Position numbers and translations under genes: made by a program. A stretch of 64,000 nucleotides of DNA from JAJDYQ01 sp963662865 (lineage in GTDB: Bacteria; Pseudomonadota; Gammaproteobacteria; JAJDYQ01). The stretch covers positions 806,001 through 870,000 of the forward strand of contig OY759969.1 in assembly GCA_963662865.1 (NCBI GenBank), in the 5' to 3' direction. Of this stretch, positions 33,842-43,077 are shown piece after piece. Numbering within the stretch: the first letter of the stretch is position 1; every line of letters starts with the position of its first letter. Below the pieces are notes generated by a model. It searched no databases and was not told the DNA's origin. It worked only from the letters and a program-made list of their open reading frames with translations.

Positions 33842-35683
33842 ATGAAGAACATAAATAACAAATCAAGTTCGTTTGATCATAACGGGTTCCTTAAATCACT
33901 CAGCACTCGCCCCGGTGTGTACCGCATGTACAGCGACGAAGACACAGTAATCTATGTCGGTAAGGCGCGGAACCTGAAAAATCGTGTTAGCAGCTATTTC
34001 AACAAGGCGCATAATGCGAAAACTCTCGCTCTAGTCAGTCAGATTCATCATATTGAAGTCACAGTAACCCGCACAGAAGGGGAGGCGCTATTACTGGAAG
34101 ACATGCTGATCAAGAAATACCAGCCACGCTATAACGTGTTACTTCGTGATGATAAAAGCTACCCGTATATCCATCTATCTACGTATCAGGCATTTCCCAG
34201 GCTGTCACTGTATCGGGGACCCACTAAAAAAAAGAAGGGGACATTTTTCGGGCCGTTCCCGAATTCGGCAGCGGTCAGACAATCCATCCACTTGTTACAC
34301 CGGTTATTCCGACTAAGGCAATGCACCGACAGCTATTTTAAAAACCGTAGCCGCCCCTGCCTGCAATACCAGATTAAGCGTTGTAGCGGCCCTTGCGTCG
34401 GCTTGGTATCAGAAAAAGAATATGCACGAGATATTGACTATGCCCTACGCTTTTTAAATGGAAAAACACAACAGATTATCACTGATATGATAGCCGGAAT
34501 GGAGCAGGCCTCAATGGAACTGGAGTTTGAACAGGCCGCTATTTACCGAGACCGGATCATCCATCTGCGGCAGGTGCTTGAAAAACAGTATGTCAGCGGT
34601 ACACGACAAACATTCATTGATGTTGTGGCCTGCGCCATAAAGGGCGGACAGTGCTGCGTACAGGTGTTCTATTTCCGGGAAGGAGCCAATCAGGGGAATA
34701 AGGCTTTTTATCCTAAAATCCCTTCACAGGACGTAAATGAGACCCAGATACTGGATGCCTTCATAAGCCAGTATTATCTGGCCAACCAGATACCTGAAGA
34801 AATGATTGTCAGCCATGAACCAGAAAGCAGGGCGGTGTTGGAAGAAGTCTTTACCGAACGCGCAGGCCGACAGGTACGGATTAAACATCGAGTCCGTAGT
34901 GAACGGGCAAGGTGGCTGCAAAACGCCATCTATAATGCCCGGGGAGCACTTGAAGTCAGGCTAACCAGCCGTAGCAGTCAACAGAAAAGATTATCAGAGC
35001 TGCAGAAATTACTGAGTCTGGACGAGATACCAAAGCGAATGGAATGCTTTGATGTCAGCCATACTCAGGGAAACCAGACCGTCGCATCCTGCGTGGTATT
35101 TGATGAAAATGGCGCGGTGAAAAGCGACTATCGGCGGTTTAATATCAAGGATATTACTCCGGGCGATGATTATGCCGCCATGGCACAGGTGTTGGAGCGC
35201 CGTTATAGCAGGGTATTAAAAGAAGAGGGCCGTATCCCTGATATTATCTTTATTGATGGTGGGAAAAACCAGCTTTCCGCAGCGGTAGAAGCCATGCAGG
35301 CGCTGATGGCAGACGGGCCGCTGCTGGTCGGTGTTTCCAAAGGAACTGGTCGTAAGCCCGGGATGGAACAACTGCATACTTTAGATATGCCGCACCCCTT
35401 GGAACCCGGTTCCCAGTCAGCCGCGCTGCTCCTGATCCAGCAGATAAGAGATGAAGCGCATCGATTCGCCATTACCGGACATCGGCAGCAGGCCCGTAAA
35501 AAAGCCACCCGATCATCACTTGAGAAGATTGAAGGCCTTGGGCCTAAACGACGCCAGGCCCTGATCAAGTGCTTCGGGGGTATTCATGGTATAAAGCGCG
35601 CCGGAGTTGAAGATATTCAACAGATAAAAGGCATAAGTTCATCTCTGGCCAAAAGAATTTATGAACATTTGCATTCACACTAA
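33842..35683 (+). CDS. uvrC: Excinuclease ABC subunit C
   Basis: UvrC makes both incisions in nucleotide excision repair. The 613-residue protein has the N-terminal GIY-YIG nuclease (RPGVYRMYSDEDTVIYVGKA), a UVR domain (FEQAAIYRDRIIHLR), the RNase H-like nuclease (MECFDVSHTQG; IDGGKNQLSAA) and two C-terminal HhH motifs (GLGPKRRQALIKCFGG; GISSSLAKRIYEHL). I use the ATG at 33842. pgsA follows 15 bases later, the usual uvrC-pgsA pair. Confidence 0.97.
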   Translation: MKNINNKSSSFDHNGFLKSLSTRPGVYRMYSDEDTVIYVGKARNLKNRVSSYFNKAHNAKTLALVSQIHHIEVTVTRTEGEALLLEDMLIKKYQPRYNVLLRDDKSYPYIHLSTYQAFPRLSLYRGPTKKKKGTFFGPFPNSAAVRQSIHLLHRLFRLRQCTDSYFKNRSRPCLQYQIKRCSGPCVGLVSEKEYARDIDYALRFLNGKTQQIITDMIAGMEQASMELEFEQAAIYRDRIIHLRQVLEKQYVSGTRQTFIDVVACAIKGGQCCVQVFYFREGANQGNKAFYPKIPSQDVNETQILDAFISQYYLANQIPEEMIVSHEPESRAVLEEVFTERAGRQVRIKHRVRSERARWLQNAIYNARGALEVRLTSRSSQQKRLSELQKLLSLDEIPKRMECFDVSHTQGNQTVASCVVFDENGAVKSDYRRFNIKDITPGDDYAAMAQVLERRYSRVLKEEGRIPDIIFIDGGKNQLSAAVEAMQALMADGPLLVGVSKGTGRKPGMEQLHTLDMPHPLEPGSQSAALLLIQQIRDEAHRFAITGHRQQARKKATRSSLEKIEGLGPKRRQALIKCFGGIHGIKRAGVEDIQQIKGISSSLAKRIYEHLHSH

Positions 35684-35698
35684 CGGCCCAGCCAGCGC

Positions 35699-36259
35699 AT
35701 GGAACTGAATATACCGACGATACTGACGTTACTCAGAATTGTGCTGATACCAGTGTTAATCACTGTATTTTATCTGCCGATTCCAGGAATCAGAACCATT
35801 GCCGCTGTTGTGTTTATTCTCGCAGCACTCAGTGATTGGCTGGATGGATATCTGGCGAGGAAGCTGGCAATGACATCGCAGTTTGGTGCATTCCTGGACC
35901 CGGTCGCAGATAAGCTGATGGTTACCACGGCGCTGATTATATTGTTGCAGCAGGATCCTTCATTCCTGTTTATGTTACCGACTGTTGTTATTATCGGGCG
36001 AGAAATTACCATCTCGGCATTACGCGAGTGGATGGCAGAAATAGGGGAACGAACCAGTGTGGCGGTATCCTGGATCGGCAAGGTGAAGACAGTGGCTCAG
36101 ATGATCGCCATCGCACTACTGCTGTATCAGGCACCCATTGCGGGGATATCCGCTTATTCGATGGGATTAGTCATTCTTTACATTGCCGTAATACTGACGT
36201 TATGGTCAATGATGCGTTATCTGAGAGCAGCGTGGCCAGCCTTGAAGAGTAATTCATAA
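35699..36259 (+). CDS. pgsA: CDP-diacylglycerol-glycerol-3-phosphate phosphatidyltransferase
   Basis: PgsA makes phosphatidylglycerol phosphate in the inner membrane. The 186-residue protein has the CDP-alcohol phosphotransferase motif D-G-x2-A-R-x8-G-x3-D-x3-D (DWLDGYLARKL through FGAFLDPVADKL) and about five membrane helices. Length is normal. It is downstream of uvrC. In many relatives tRNA genes follow; none is visible here. Confidence 0.96.
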   Translation: MELNIPTILTLLRIVLIPVLITVFYLPIPGIRTIAAVVFILAALSDWLDGYLARKLAMTSQFGAFLDPVADKLMVTTALIILLQQDPSFLFMLPTVVIIGREITISALREWMAEIGERTSVAVSWIGKVKTVAQMIAIALLLYQAPIAGISAYSMGLVILYIAVILTLWSMMRYLRAAWPALKSNS

Positions 36260-36645
36260 CACTTGAATCGTTAAGCGTGCGACATGCTGTGTGTGTAGGC
36301 CGAGATAATTTTGAGGCTTATCATGCAGGCTGCGATTTTGTCTCATAGATACTGAACCAGGACACACTATGGCGACCATCGGTCCTGATACGGCCGGTTT
36401 GCCATACACATAACCGTCAATGAATCGCATTTATGCTTCATGTAGCAGTGGATTAACTCAGGAACCAAAAGGATGGATTAACGGCCTAGCTGTTTAGTCT
36501 CAATGACAAACCATTAGTTCCTGGGACCAAACGTCTAGCAGCCTCAAAGCCATATTCAGAAAAGAAGTCCGCCGGCGAGACGCGGGTCGGCCGCCGAACC
36601 AGAGATACTAACTCGACAATGTCAGCTCCGAAATGACAATCCGCG
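36260..36645. other. Gene-free stretch after pgsA
   Basis: No open frame with a family pattern, no tRNA and no clear terminator is visible in these 386 bases. The segment borders the large palindrome that follows. Confidence 0.5.
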
Positions 36646-36964
36646 CTACCAGCTCAGCTTCAGTTCTGCGCCAATGCCGTGGTTCGCCTCACCCTGGCCG
36701 TCCTCCCGGCGAACTGCCTTGATGTCCAATTCCCTATTCAGTTCGCTTCCCGGTGCCGACAACAGACGCCAGCCCAGGGTCAGACTGTGCTTGGAATCTG
36801 AAGATGCACCGGACGATGACAGGCACGACCTGACCCTGGGCTGGCGCCTGCTGTCGGCACCGGGCAACCTGGATACCGAACTGGACATCAAGGCGCTGCG
36901 CCGCCGGGACGGTGAAGGCAAAACCAACCACGGCATCGGCGCACAGTGGAAGCTGAGCTGGTAG
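36646..36964. repeat. 320-bp imperfect palindrome of two diverging gene 3' ends
   Basis: Two copies of the same coding tail lie head to head about a centre near 36805. On the minus strand it reads LTLGWRLLSAPG, then ELDIKAVRREDGQG and NHGIGAELKLSW to a TAG at 36646. On the plus strand it reads LTLGWRLLSAPG, ELDIKALRRRDGEG and NHGIGAQWKLSW to a TAG at 36962-36964. The arms are clearly homologous at DNA level with substitutions that largely keep the protein, and both stop codons are kept. The C-terminal alternating pattern ending in Trp resembles the last strands of an outer-membrane beta-barrel protein. No complete gene is present, so these are remnants or a structured element. Confidence 0.8.
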
Positions 36965-36986
36965 TGCGCTCTGAGGCATGGGAATC

Positions 36987-37637
36987 CTATGACGGGGAAA
37001 TATCGATTTCTGGCAGCTCCAGTTGTTTCGCTATCACAACCGCCTGGGTCCGATTACGAACGCCTAGTTTACGGAATATTTCCGTGAGATGTGCTTTTAT
37101 GGTCGCTTCGGTAATAGACATGATATCGGCCATTTCCTTGCTCGGTTTGCCATCGCGCAGCAAGGTCAGGACTTTGAGTTGCGTGGTTGTCAAACCGGCA
37201 AAGTCGGGTTTGCTGAGAGGCTCTGTGTCTCGTATGTCCATATCGACCGCCCCCGGGAACCAGATGTCTCCGTCAAGTACGGCATGAATGGCGGCCGCGA
37301 TTTCATCCATGCCTGAGTGTTTGGGGATAAAGCCGCTCGCGCCATAGCGCAGGCAATCCAGGATGATTGCCTGACCGTCGTAAGCCGATATCACTATAGT
37401 CGGCAGGGAAGGGTAGGTTTTCTTTATGTATAACAGCCCATCAATGCTGTTGGTATCATTAAGCTTTAGATCAAGTAATAGCAGGCTGATGTGTAGATTA
37501 GCCGACAGCATGGTTTTCAGCTCTGACAGGCTGCCGGTTTCGTGAGTCACTGCATCCGCGATTGATCTTTTCAAAAGATGCACAATGGCTTCCCGAAATA
37601 ACGGGTGATCATCTGCAACCAGGATATCTACAGCCAT
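36987..37637 (-). CDS. NarL/FixJ-family response regulator
   Basis: The 216-residue protein has a receiver domain (VADDHPLFREAI; phospho-acceptor D56 in LLLLDLKLND; K in FIPKHSG) and a C-terminal LuxR-type helix-turn-helix (LTTTQLKVLTLLRDGKPSKEMADIMSITEATIKAHLTEIF in pieces). It resembles AgmR/ErbR-type regulators of alcohol oxidation. It is divergent from the ABC transporter operon and is the best candidate for its regulator. No partner kinase lies beside it. Confidence 0.9.
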   Translation of the reverse strand: MAVDILVADDHPLFREAIVHLLKRSIADAVTHETGSLSELKTMLSANLHISLLLLDLKLNDTNSIDGLLYIKKTYPSLPTIVISAYDGQAIILDCLRYGASGFIPKHSGMDEIAAAIHAVLDGDIWFPGAVDMDIRDTEPLSKPDFAGLTTTQLKVLTLLRDGKPSKEMADIMSITEATIKAHLTEIFRKLGVRNRTQAVVIAKQLELPEIDISPS

Positions 37638-37714
37638 TGTCTTGATTTTCTATGCGGTGTTTCCGGGCAATGCGGAGCTTGCCGGAAGCCTATTTCATCC
37701 AGCATTGTCTGCAT

Positions 37715-37764
37715 ATTAGACGAAAGTCTAATTGTCAACCTGAAATTAGAATTTATATAATTTC
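37715..37764. promoter_or_regulatory. Two inverted repeats between the regulator and the ABC transporter
   Basis: A 7-bp repeat attagac-gaaa-gtctaat lies at 37715-37732. A second, gaaatta / taatttc, spans 37742-37764. They sit in the 279-base divergent intergenic region and are plausible operators for the adjacent NarL-type regulator. This assignment is inferred from position only. Confidence 0.4.
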
Positions 37765-37916
37765 GGGGATTTCAATATCATCTGCTTTTAGAGCGGGTGA
37801 TTTGACTGGTTCAGGGGCGGCCACATTCTCTGCTGTCTAGCGTATAGTTGCGGAGATTCGCTGTCTTCTGGGAACATTTATAATCTTGAATAACCATTAG
37901 AGGAGTAGATAAAGTC

Positions 37917-39266
37917 ATGTCTGACGATACCAAGAACTTTAGTACGCTATCGCGTCGAGGCTTCCTGAAGACTTCAGTAGCCGGTGCCATGGCGGCAAGT
38001 GCGCCTGTGTTTTTTGTGAATAACGCTCACGCTTTTACCAATGCACCTAAAGGCAGCACTGTAACTTTCGGTTTTAATGTCCCTCAAACCGGTGCCTATG
38101 CCGACGAGGGTGCCGACGAGCTGCGCGCTTATAAACTGGCGGTAAAACATATCAACGGTGATGGTGACGGCGGTATGCTCAGTACCATGAAGCCTGTTTC
38201 GCTGAAAGGCAACGGCGTTAACGGCAAGAAAGTCGCTTTCGTAACGGGTGATACCCAGACCAAGTCTGATGCGGCGCGCGCCTCCGCGAAGCGGATGATT
38301 GAGAAAGATGGCGCTATCATGATTACCGGTGGCTCATCTTCCGGTGTGGCAATCGCCGTCCAGTCGCTGTGCCATGAACAGGGCGTTATCTTCATGGCTG
38401 GCCTGACTCATTCGAACGATACGACGGGTAAGGATCGCCGTAAGTACGGTTTCCGCCACTTTTTCAATACTGAAATGTCCGGTGCCGCCCTGGCTCCAAT
38501 CCTGGAAAAGGAGTTTGGCAAGGAACGTGCGGCTTATCACCTGACCGCAGACTATACATGGGGCTGGTCGCAGGAAGGTTCTATCAAGAAGTACACGGAA
38601 GCATTAGGCTGGAGGACCAATTCCGCCGTCCGTACCCCTCTTGGTGCAGGGGACTTCTCACAGTACATCACTCCAGTCCTGAATTCCGGCGCTGATGTGC
38701 TGGTTTTGAACCACTACGGCAAGGATATGGTCAACTCACTGACCCAGGCCGTACAGTTTGGTCTGCGTGATAAGCAGGTTAATGGCCAGAATTTCCAAAT
38801 CGTTGTGCCTTTGTTCTCCCGCCTGATGGCACAGGGAGCCGGTGATAATATCAAGGGTATTTACGGTTCAACCAACTGGAACTGGTCGTTGCAGGACAAC
38901 GGCTCCAAGGCATTTGCCAAGTCCTTCGGTGCCGAGTACGGTGAGCCGCCGTCACAGGCAGCTCATACCTGCTATGTCCAGGCATTGCTGTATGCGGACG
39001 CCTGTCAGCGTGCAGGTACGTTCAACCCGTGTGGCGTGATTGAGGCTCTGGAAGGTCATCAATTCGATGGTATGGGTAACGGCCCTGTTGAGTATCGTAA
39101 AGAGGATCACCAGTGCTTTAAGGACGTGCTGGTTGTAAGGGGTAATGAGGAGCCTTCTTCGCAGTTCGACCTGCTGAAGGTCGTTGAAGTTACCCCACGC
39201 TCCAAGGTTGAGTACTCTCCGAGCATGGACGGCTACTCCGGCGATCTCGGCTCCTGCAGCGCTTAA
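37917..39266 (+). CDS. Tat-exported substrate-binding protein of a HAAT-type ABC transporter
   Basis: The 449-residue protein has a twin-arginine signal (SRRGFLKTS at about 12-20, cleavage near NAHA at about 40) and a type I periplasmic binding fold (VTFGFNVPQTGAYADEG; GKKVAFVTGDTQTKSDAAR; MITGGSSSGVAIAVQ). It belongs to the LivK/AmiC/UrtA group of branched-chain amino acid and amide binders, but the ligand cannot be read from the sequence. It is the first gene of a five-gene transporter with LivHMGF-type partners. Tat export is unusual for LivK, but known for related amide/urea binders. Confidence 0.88.
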   Translation: MSDDTKNFSTLSRRGFLKTSVAGAMAASAPVFFVNNAHAFTNAPKGSTVTFGFNVPQTGAYADEGADELRAYKLAVKHINGDGDGGMLSTMKPVSLKGNGVNGKKVAFVTGDTQTKSDAARASAKRMIEKDGAIMITGGSSSGVAIAVQSLCHEQGVIFMAGLTHSNDTTGKDRRKYGFRHFFNTEMSGAALAPILEKEFGKERAAYHLTADYTWGWSQEGSIKKYTEALGWRTNSAVRTPLGAGDFSQYITPVLNSGADVLVLNHYGKDMVNSLTQAVQFGLRDKQVNGQNFQIVVPLFSRLMAQGAGDNIKGIYGSTNWNWSLQDNGSKAFAKSFGAEYGEPPSQAAHTCYVQALLYADACQRAGTFNPCGVIEALEGHQFDGMGNGPVEYRKEDHQCFKDVLVVRGNEEPSSQFDLLKVVEVTPRSKVEYSPSMDGYSGDLGSCSA

Positions 39267-39344
39267 GTCAGGTCATACCGCGCCACCGACCGCATATGGG
39301 GCCGGTGGCGTTTCACAACCATACTGACAATAAGCACAAAAACC

Positions 39345-40346
39345 ATGGATGCGATACTGATACAGGTACTGAATGGTCTGGATAAAGGAGGGGCTTATGC
39401 CCTGATCGCCCTTGGCCTTACTCTGGTATTTGGCACATTGGGCGTCGTCAACTTTGCACACGGTGCCCTGTTTATGCTGGGGGCTTTTGTATCCGTTACG
39501 GTGCAAAATGTTCTTACGATTTCCCAGAAGGTAAAAGACGAAAGCATTACCTTCTTTGATGCCTACAAGGAAACCCCTTATCTGGAAATATGGTGGGGCG
39601 ACACCGGTGCGATGATTATTGACTATGCGGTGCCGATATCAATTTTTGTGGCCATCCCGGTTATGTTGCTGATTGGCCTTGCAATGGAACGCGGGTTGAT
39701 TCGATTTTTCTATAAACGTGAAGACGCCGATCAGATCCTTGTGACGTTCGGACTGGCGATTGTGGTCCAGGAGATCGTCAAGGCCAATTATGGTGCTAAC
39801 CCAATCCCGACTCCCGCTCCGGCGGTGGTGGCTGGCAGCGCACCGGTCGGCTCCTGGCTGGGTCTTGGTGCCGATCTGGTCTATCCCTGGTGGCGAATGA
39901 TTTATCTGTTTTTTTCTCTAACCATTATCGGTGCGGTTTTTGCGTTCCTGCATTACACCACTTTTGGCATGGTCGTCCGGGCCGGTATGCATGACCGCGA
40001 AACGGTCGGCCTGTTAGGCATCAATATCGAGCGCCGATTCACCATTGTATTCGGTCTGGCTGCGGTTGTGGCCGGCCTTGCAGGCACGATGTACACACCT
40101 ATATTACCGCCGGATTATCACATGGGGATGGATTTTCTGGTTCTGTCTTTTGTTGTGGTGGTTGTCGGCGGTATGGGCTCGCTGGCCGGAGCCGTCGCCG
40201 CAGGATTCCTTCTGGGCATGCTGCAATCTTTTGCTTCCATGAATGAAGTCAAGTCGATTTTTCCAGGTATTGACCAGATCATTATCTATCTGGTTGCCGT
40301 TGCTGTGTTGCTTGTCAGACCCAAGGGCCTGATGGGCAAGGATTAA
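39345..40346 (+). CDS. livH: LivH-type ABC transporter permease
   Basis: The 333-residue inner-membrane protein has about eight hydrophobic helices and the LivH pattern: GLDKGGAYALIALGLTLVFG near the start, NFAHGALFMLGAF, and ERRFTIVFGLAAVVAGLAG before a C-terminal GGMGSLAGAVAAGFLLG. An insert of about 40 residues after the second helix (VKDESITFFDAYKETPYL) is longer than in E. coli LivH. It pairs with the LivM-type gene 11 bases downstream. Confidence 0.9.
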   Translation: MDAILIQVLNGLDKGGAYALIALGLTLVFGTLGVVNFAHGALFMLGAFVSVTVQNVLTISQKVKDESITFFDAYKETPYLEIWWGDTGAMIIDYAVPISIFVAIPVMLLIGLAMERGLIRFFYKREDADQILVTFGLAIVVQEIVKANYGANPIPTPAPAVVAGSAPVGSWLGLGADLVYPWWRMIYLFFSLTIIGAVFAFLHYTTFGMVVRAGMHDRETVGLLGINIERRFTIVFGLAAVVAGLAGTMYTPILPPDYHMGMDFLVLSFVVVVVGGMGSLAGAVAAGFLLGMLQSFASMNEVKSIFPGIDQIIIYLVAVAVLLVRPKGLMGKD

Positions 40347-40357
40347 GGAGAGCTGGA

Positions 40358-41464
40358 ATGGATGCTATCAGTCCCTCATCTGCCCGTAAGGACAATCTCA
40401 CCTTGATTATTTTTACGGCCGTAGTGCTTACCGCTCCGCTATGGGGAAAACTTATCGGCGCCGGCTACCCTGACCTGTTACAGAAGTTCGCTATCTTCGG
40501 ATTGTTTGCTATTGGTTTTAATCTGTTGTTTGGTCTGACCGGTTATCTGTCTTTCGGCCATGCCGTTTTTCTGGGTATCGGCTCTTATACTGCCGCCTGG
40601 TCGTTTAAGTTGCTGAGTATGAATCCAATACCGGCTGTTATTTTTGCACTGTTGCTTTCAGGATTATTGGCAGCCGCCATTGGCTACGTCAGTTTGAAAC
40701 GGACAGGGATCTATTTCGCAATCCTCACTCTGGCGTTTGCACAGATGGGCTATAATCTGGCTTATTCCGTGTTAACCCCAATCACCAACGGTGAAACCGG
40801 ACTCAGGGTATTACGCAGCGATCCCCGCATTATTGATAATCTCTTTGGCGTTCAGATTGAAGGATCGCCGATTGGCAGCTTCTTTGGTATCGAGATGACC
40901 GGTTACAGTGGATTTTATTTCTGCGCCGTTATGTTGATAGCGGGCTTTTATGTCGCGCTTCGCGTTTTCAGATCGCCTTTCGGCATGAAGCTGGCGGCAA
41001 TTAAATCAAACCAGACTCGAATGGAATATACCGGTTATAACCCGAAACCCTATTTGCTGGCCATCTTTATTATCTCCGGTATGTACGCGGGCCTTGCAGG
41101 TGCGCTCATGGTTATTGTCGATCCGCTCGCCGGCGCTGAACGTATGCAATGGACGGCTTCTGGTGAAGTTGTGCTGATGACGATTCTTGGTGGCGTGGGC
41201 ACTCTTGTCGGACCATTGTTAGGCGCCGCAGTGATTAAATATTTTGAAAATATCTTCTCTGCGATTAACGAATCAGTCCTGCAAACCACCTTTGATTTTC
41301 TGCCTGAAGGTTTGCAGGGCTTTATGGTCACCATCGTTCAACCGTTTGTAGGCGAAGGTTGGCATTTGACCCTCGGTGTCCTGTTCATGAGCGTCATTAT
41401 CTTCATGCCGGGCGGTATTATGGAGGGGATCAGGCATCTGACGCGCTGGATCAAGCATAGATAA
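40358..41464 (+). CDS. livM: LivM-type ABC transporter permease
   Basis: The 368-residue second permease has FNLLFGLTGYLSFGHAVFLGIGSY, the LivM hallmark, and YAGLAGALMVIVDPLAG plus ILGGVGTLVGPLLGAAV near the C-terminus (the EAA-type coupling region). Multiple membrane helices are evident. Same operon as livH. Confidence 0.9.
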   Translation: MDAISPSSARKDNLTLIIFTAVVLTAPLWGKLIGAGYPDLLQKFAIFGLFAIGFNLLFGLTGYLSFGHAVFLGIGSYTAAWSFKLLSMNPIPAVIFALLLSGLLAAAIGYVSLKRTGIYFAILTLAFAQMGYNLAYSVLTPITNGETGLRVLRSDPRIIDNLFGVQIEGSPIGSFFGIEMTGYSGFYFCAVMLIAGFYVALRVFRSPFGMKLAAIKSNQTRMEYTGYNPKPYLLAIFIISGMYAGLAGALMVIVDPLAGAERMQWTASGEVVLMTILGGVGTLVGPLLGAAVIKYFENIFSAINESVLQTTFDFLPEGLQGFMVTIVQPFVGEGWHLTLGVLFMSVIIFMPGGIMEGIRHLTRWIKHR

Positions 41465-41475
41465 AGGAATAAACC

Positions 41476-42252
41476 GTGCCTTATAATAATGACGATTATA
41501 TATTGCAAGTCTCCGGGGTTAATAAGACTTTCGGTGGCCTTAAGGCGCTTTCCGATATTAATCTAAAGGTAAGGGAAGGCAGCACACACGCCATTATCGG
41601 GCCTAACGGCGCAGGTAAGTCAACATTATTGAATACCTGTATAGCCAAACTTGTCCCGGATAGTGGCTCGATTATCTTTGCCGGGCGTGATCTTACAGAT
41701 GGTATTACACCGCACGGCATTAACCAGATCGGGGTATCTCGCGTGTTCCAGACTCCGGAGATCTTCCCGGAATTATCATTACTGCATAACGTAATGATCC
41801 CGGCATTCGCAAAACGTGATGGCTTCTTCAAATTCAGTCTGTTCAAATGGCTCAGAGATGAAAAACAGTTGAAAGATGAGGCCATGCATTATCTGCATAA
41901 CCTGGGCCTGCTCGACAGCGCTGAAATTCACGCAGGCAGTCTTTCACGAGGGGATAAGCGTCGTCTGGAGCTGGCTATGTGCCTGATTCAACATCCAAAA
42001 CTGTTACTGCTTGATGAGCCTACGGCCGGTATGGCGCGTCACGATACCAACCGTACAATCGAGCTTCTGAAGGAAATTAAGGAAGGCGGTATGACCAAAA
42101 TTATTATCGAGCATGACATGCACGTGGTATTCAGTCTGGCTGATCGTATCAGTGTACTGGCACAGGGTGCCATTATTGCCGAGGATAAGCCTGAAGCCAT
42201 TAAAGGGCATCCCAAGGTTCGCGAGGCTTACTTAGGGAGTGCCGAAGTATGA
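41476..42252 (+). CDS. livG: LivG-type ABC transporter ATPase
   Basis: The 258-residue ATPase has Walker A (GPNGAGKST), a Q-loop (SRVFQTPEIF), a signature SRGDKRRLELAM and Walker B LLLLDEPTAGM, ending in a LivG-like AYLGS. The signature is LSRGD rather than the usual LSGG, a small oddity. Start is GTG at 41476. Its stop overlaps the livF start (ATGA). Confidence 0.9.
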   Translation: MPYNNDDYILQVSGVNKTFGGLKALSDINLKVREGSTHAIIGPNGAGKSTLLNTCIAKLVPDSGSIIFAGRDLTDGITPHGINQIGVSRVFQTPEIFPELSLLHNVMIPAFAKRDGFFKFSLFKWLRDEKQLKDEAMHYLHNLGLLDSAEIHAGSLSRGDKRRLELAMCLIQHPKLLLLDEPTAGMARHDTNRTIELLKEIKEGGMTKIIIEHDMHVVFSLADRISVLAQGAIIAEDKPEAIKGHPKVREAYLGSAEV

Positions 42253-43037
42253 AGGGGAAAAATCAGATCGTTGATGATATCGGCGATGTTGATATCAGTG
42301 ACAAGTCTCATGTTGTCAGCATGGGTAACACTCCAGCTTATTTTTCGGCATGGGATTTACATGCCTATTATGGTGAAAGCTATATTGTCCAGGGCATCAG
42401 TTTTGATGTGCGTGAGGGTGAAATTCTGGCATTGCTTGGCCGTAATGGTGCAGGTAAAACGTCCACGCTTCGGTCGATTACTCGCGTCGATACGCCGCAG
42501 CTACATCACGGTGAAATCTGGCTGGATCATCAGCCCGTTCATAGTATGAAATCTTTCAGGGCCGCACAAAGCGGTGTCGCCCTTGTTCCGGAGGACCGCC
42601 GTATTATTCCTGGCCTGACTGTTGAACAGAGTCTGGATCTAGCGCAGATTGCCAAACCTGTTGGCTGGACTAAGGAACGTATCTATGAACATTTCCCTCG
42701 TCTGGCTGAACGTCGTAAACAGGAAGCGGTGACCTTGTCGGGTGGTGAACAGCAGATGCTGGCGGTTGCCCGTGCGCTGGCCCGTGACGTAAAGCTGTTG
42801 CTGCTTGATGAGCCTTATGAAGGACTGGCCCCGGTTATCGTTCAGGAAATCGAGCGTATTCTTGAGAGTATTCGTGAGTTGGGGATAACGACTATCATCG
42901 TCGAGCAGAACGTTATCGCTGCTCTCAAACTTTCAGACCGGGCCGTTATTCTGGATATGGGAAAGGTGGTCTTTGATGGCTCCGCACAGGAAGTTCTGGA
43001 TAACAACGAGTTGCGTGAAGAATATCTGGCGATCTGA
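42249..43037 (+). CDS. livF: LivF-type ABC transporter ATPase
   Basis: The 262-residue ATPase has Walker A (GRNGAGKT), the LivF-type VPEDRRIIPGLTVEQ, signature LSGGEQQMLAVARAL, Walker B LLLLDEPYEGL and C-terminal LREEYLAI. About 35 extra N-terminal residues precede the domain. It completes the transporter. Confidence 0.9.
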   Translation: MKGKNQIVDDIGDVDISDKSHVVSMGNTPAYFSAWDLHAYYGESYIVQGISFDVREGEILALLGRNGAGKTSTLRSITRVDTPQLHHGEIWLDHQPVHSMKSFRAAQSGVALVPEDRRIIPGLTVEQSLDLAQIAKPVGWTKERIYEHFPRLAERRKQEAVTLSGGEQQMLAVARALARDVKLLLLDEPYEGLAPVIVQEIERILESIRELGITTIIVEQNVIAALKLSDRAVILDMGKVVFDGSAQEVLDNNELREEYLAI

Positions 43038-43077
43038 TGCAGAGCAGTTTCCATAGTGCATAGCCAGGGGCACCCCC

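Noticed and set aside
36260..36645. tRNA genes after pgsA
   Set aside because: No cloverleaf or T-arm consensus found by eye, although this place is common for tRNAs in relatives.
36674..36964. Two genuine overlapping genes of 96 codons
   Set aside because: Each frame's first half is simply the reverse complement of the other's conserved tail; only the C-terminal halves look coding.
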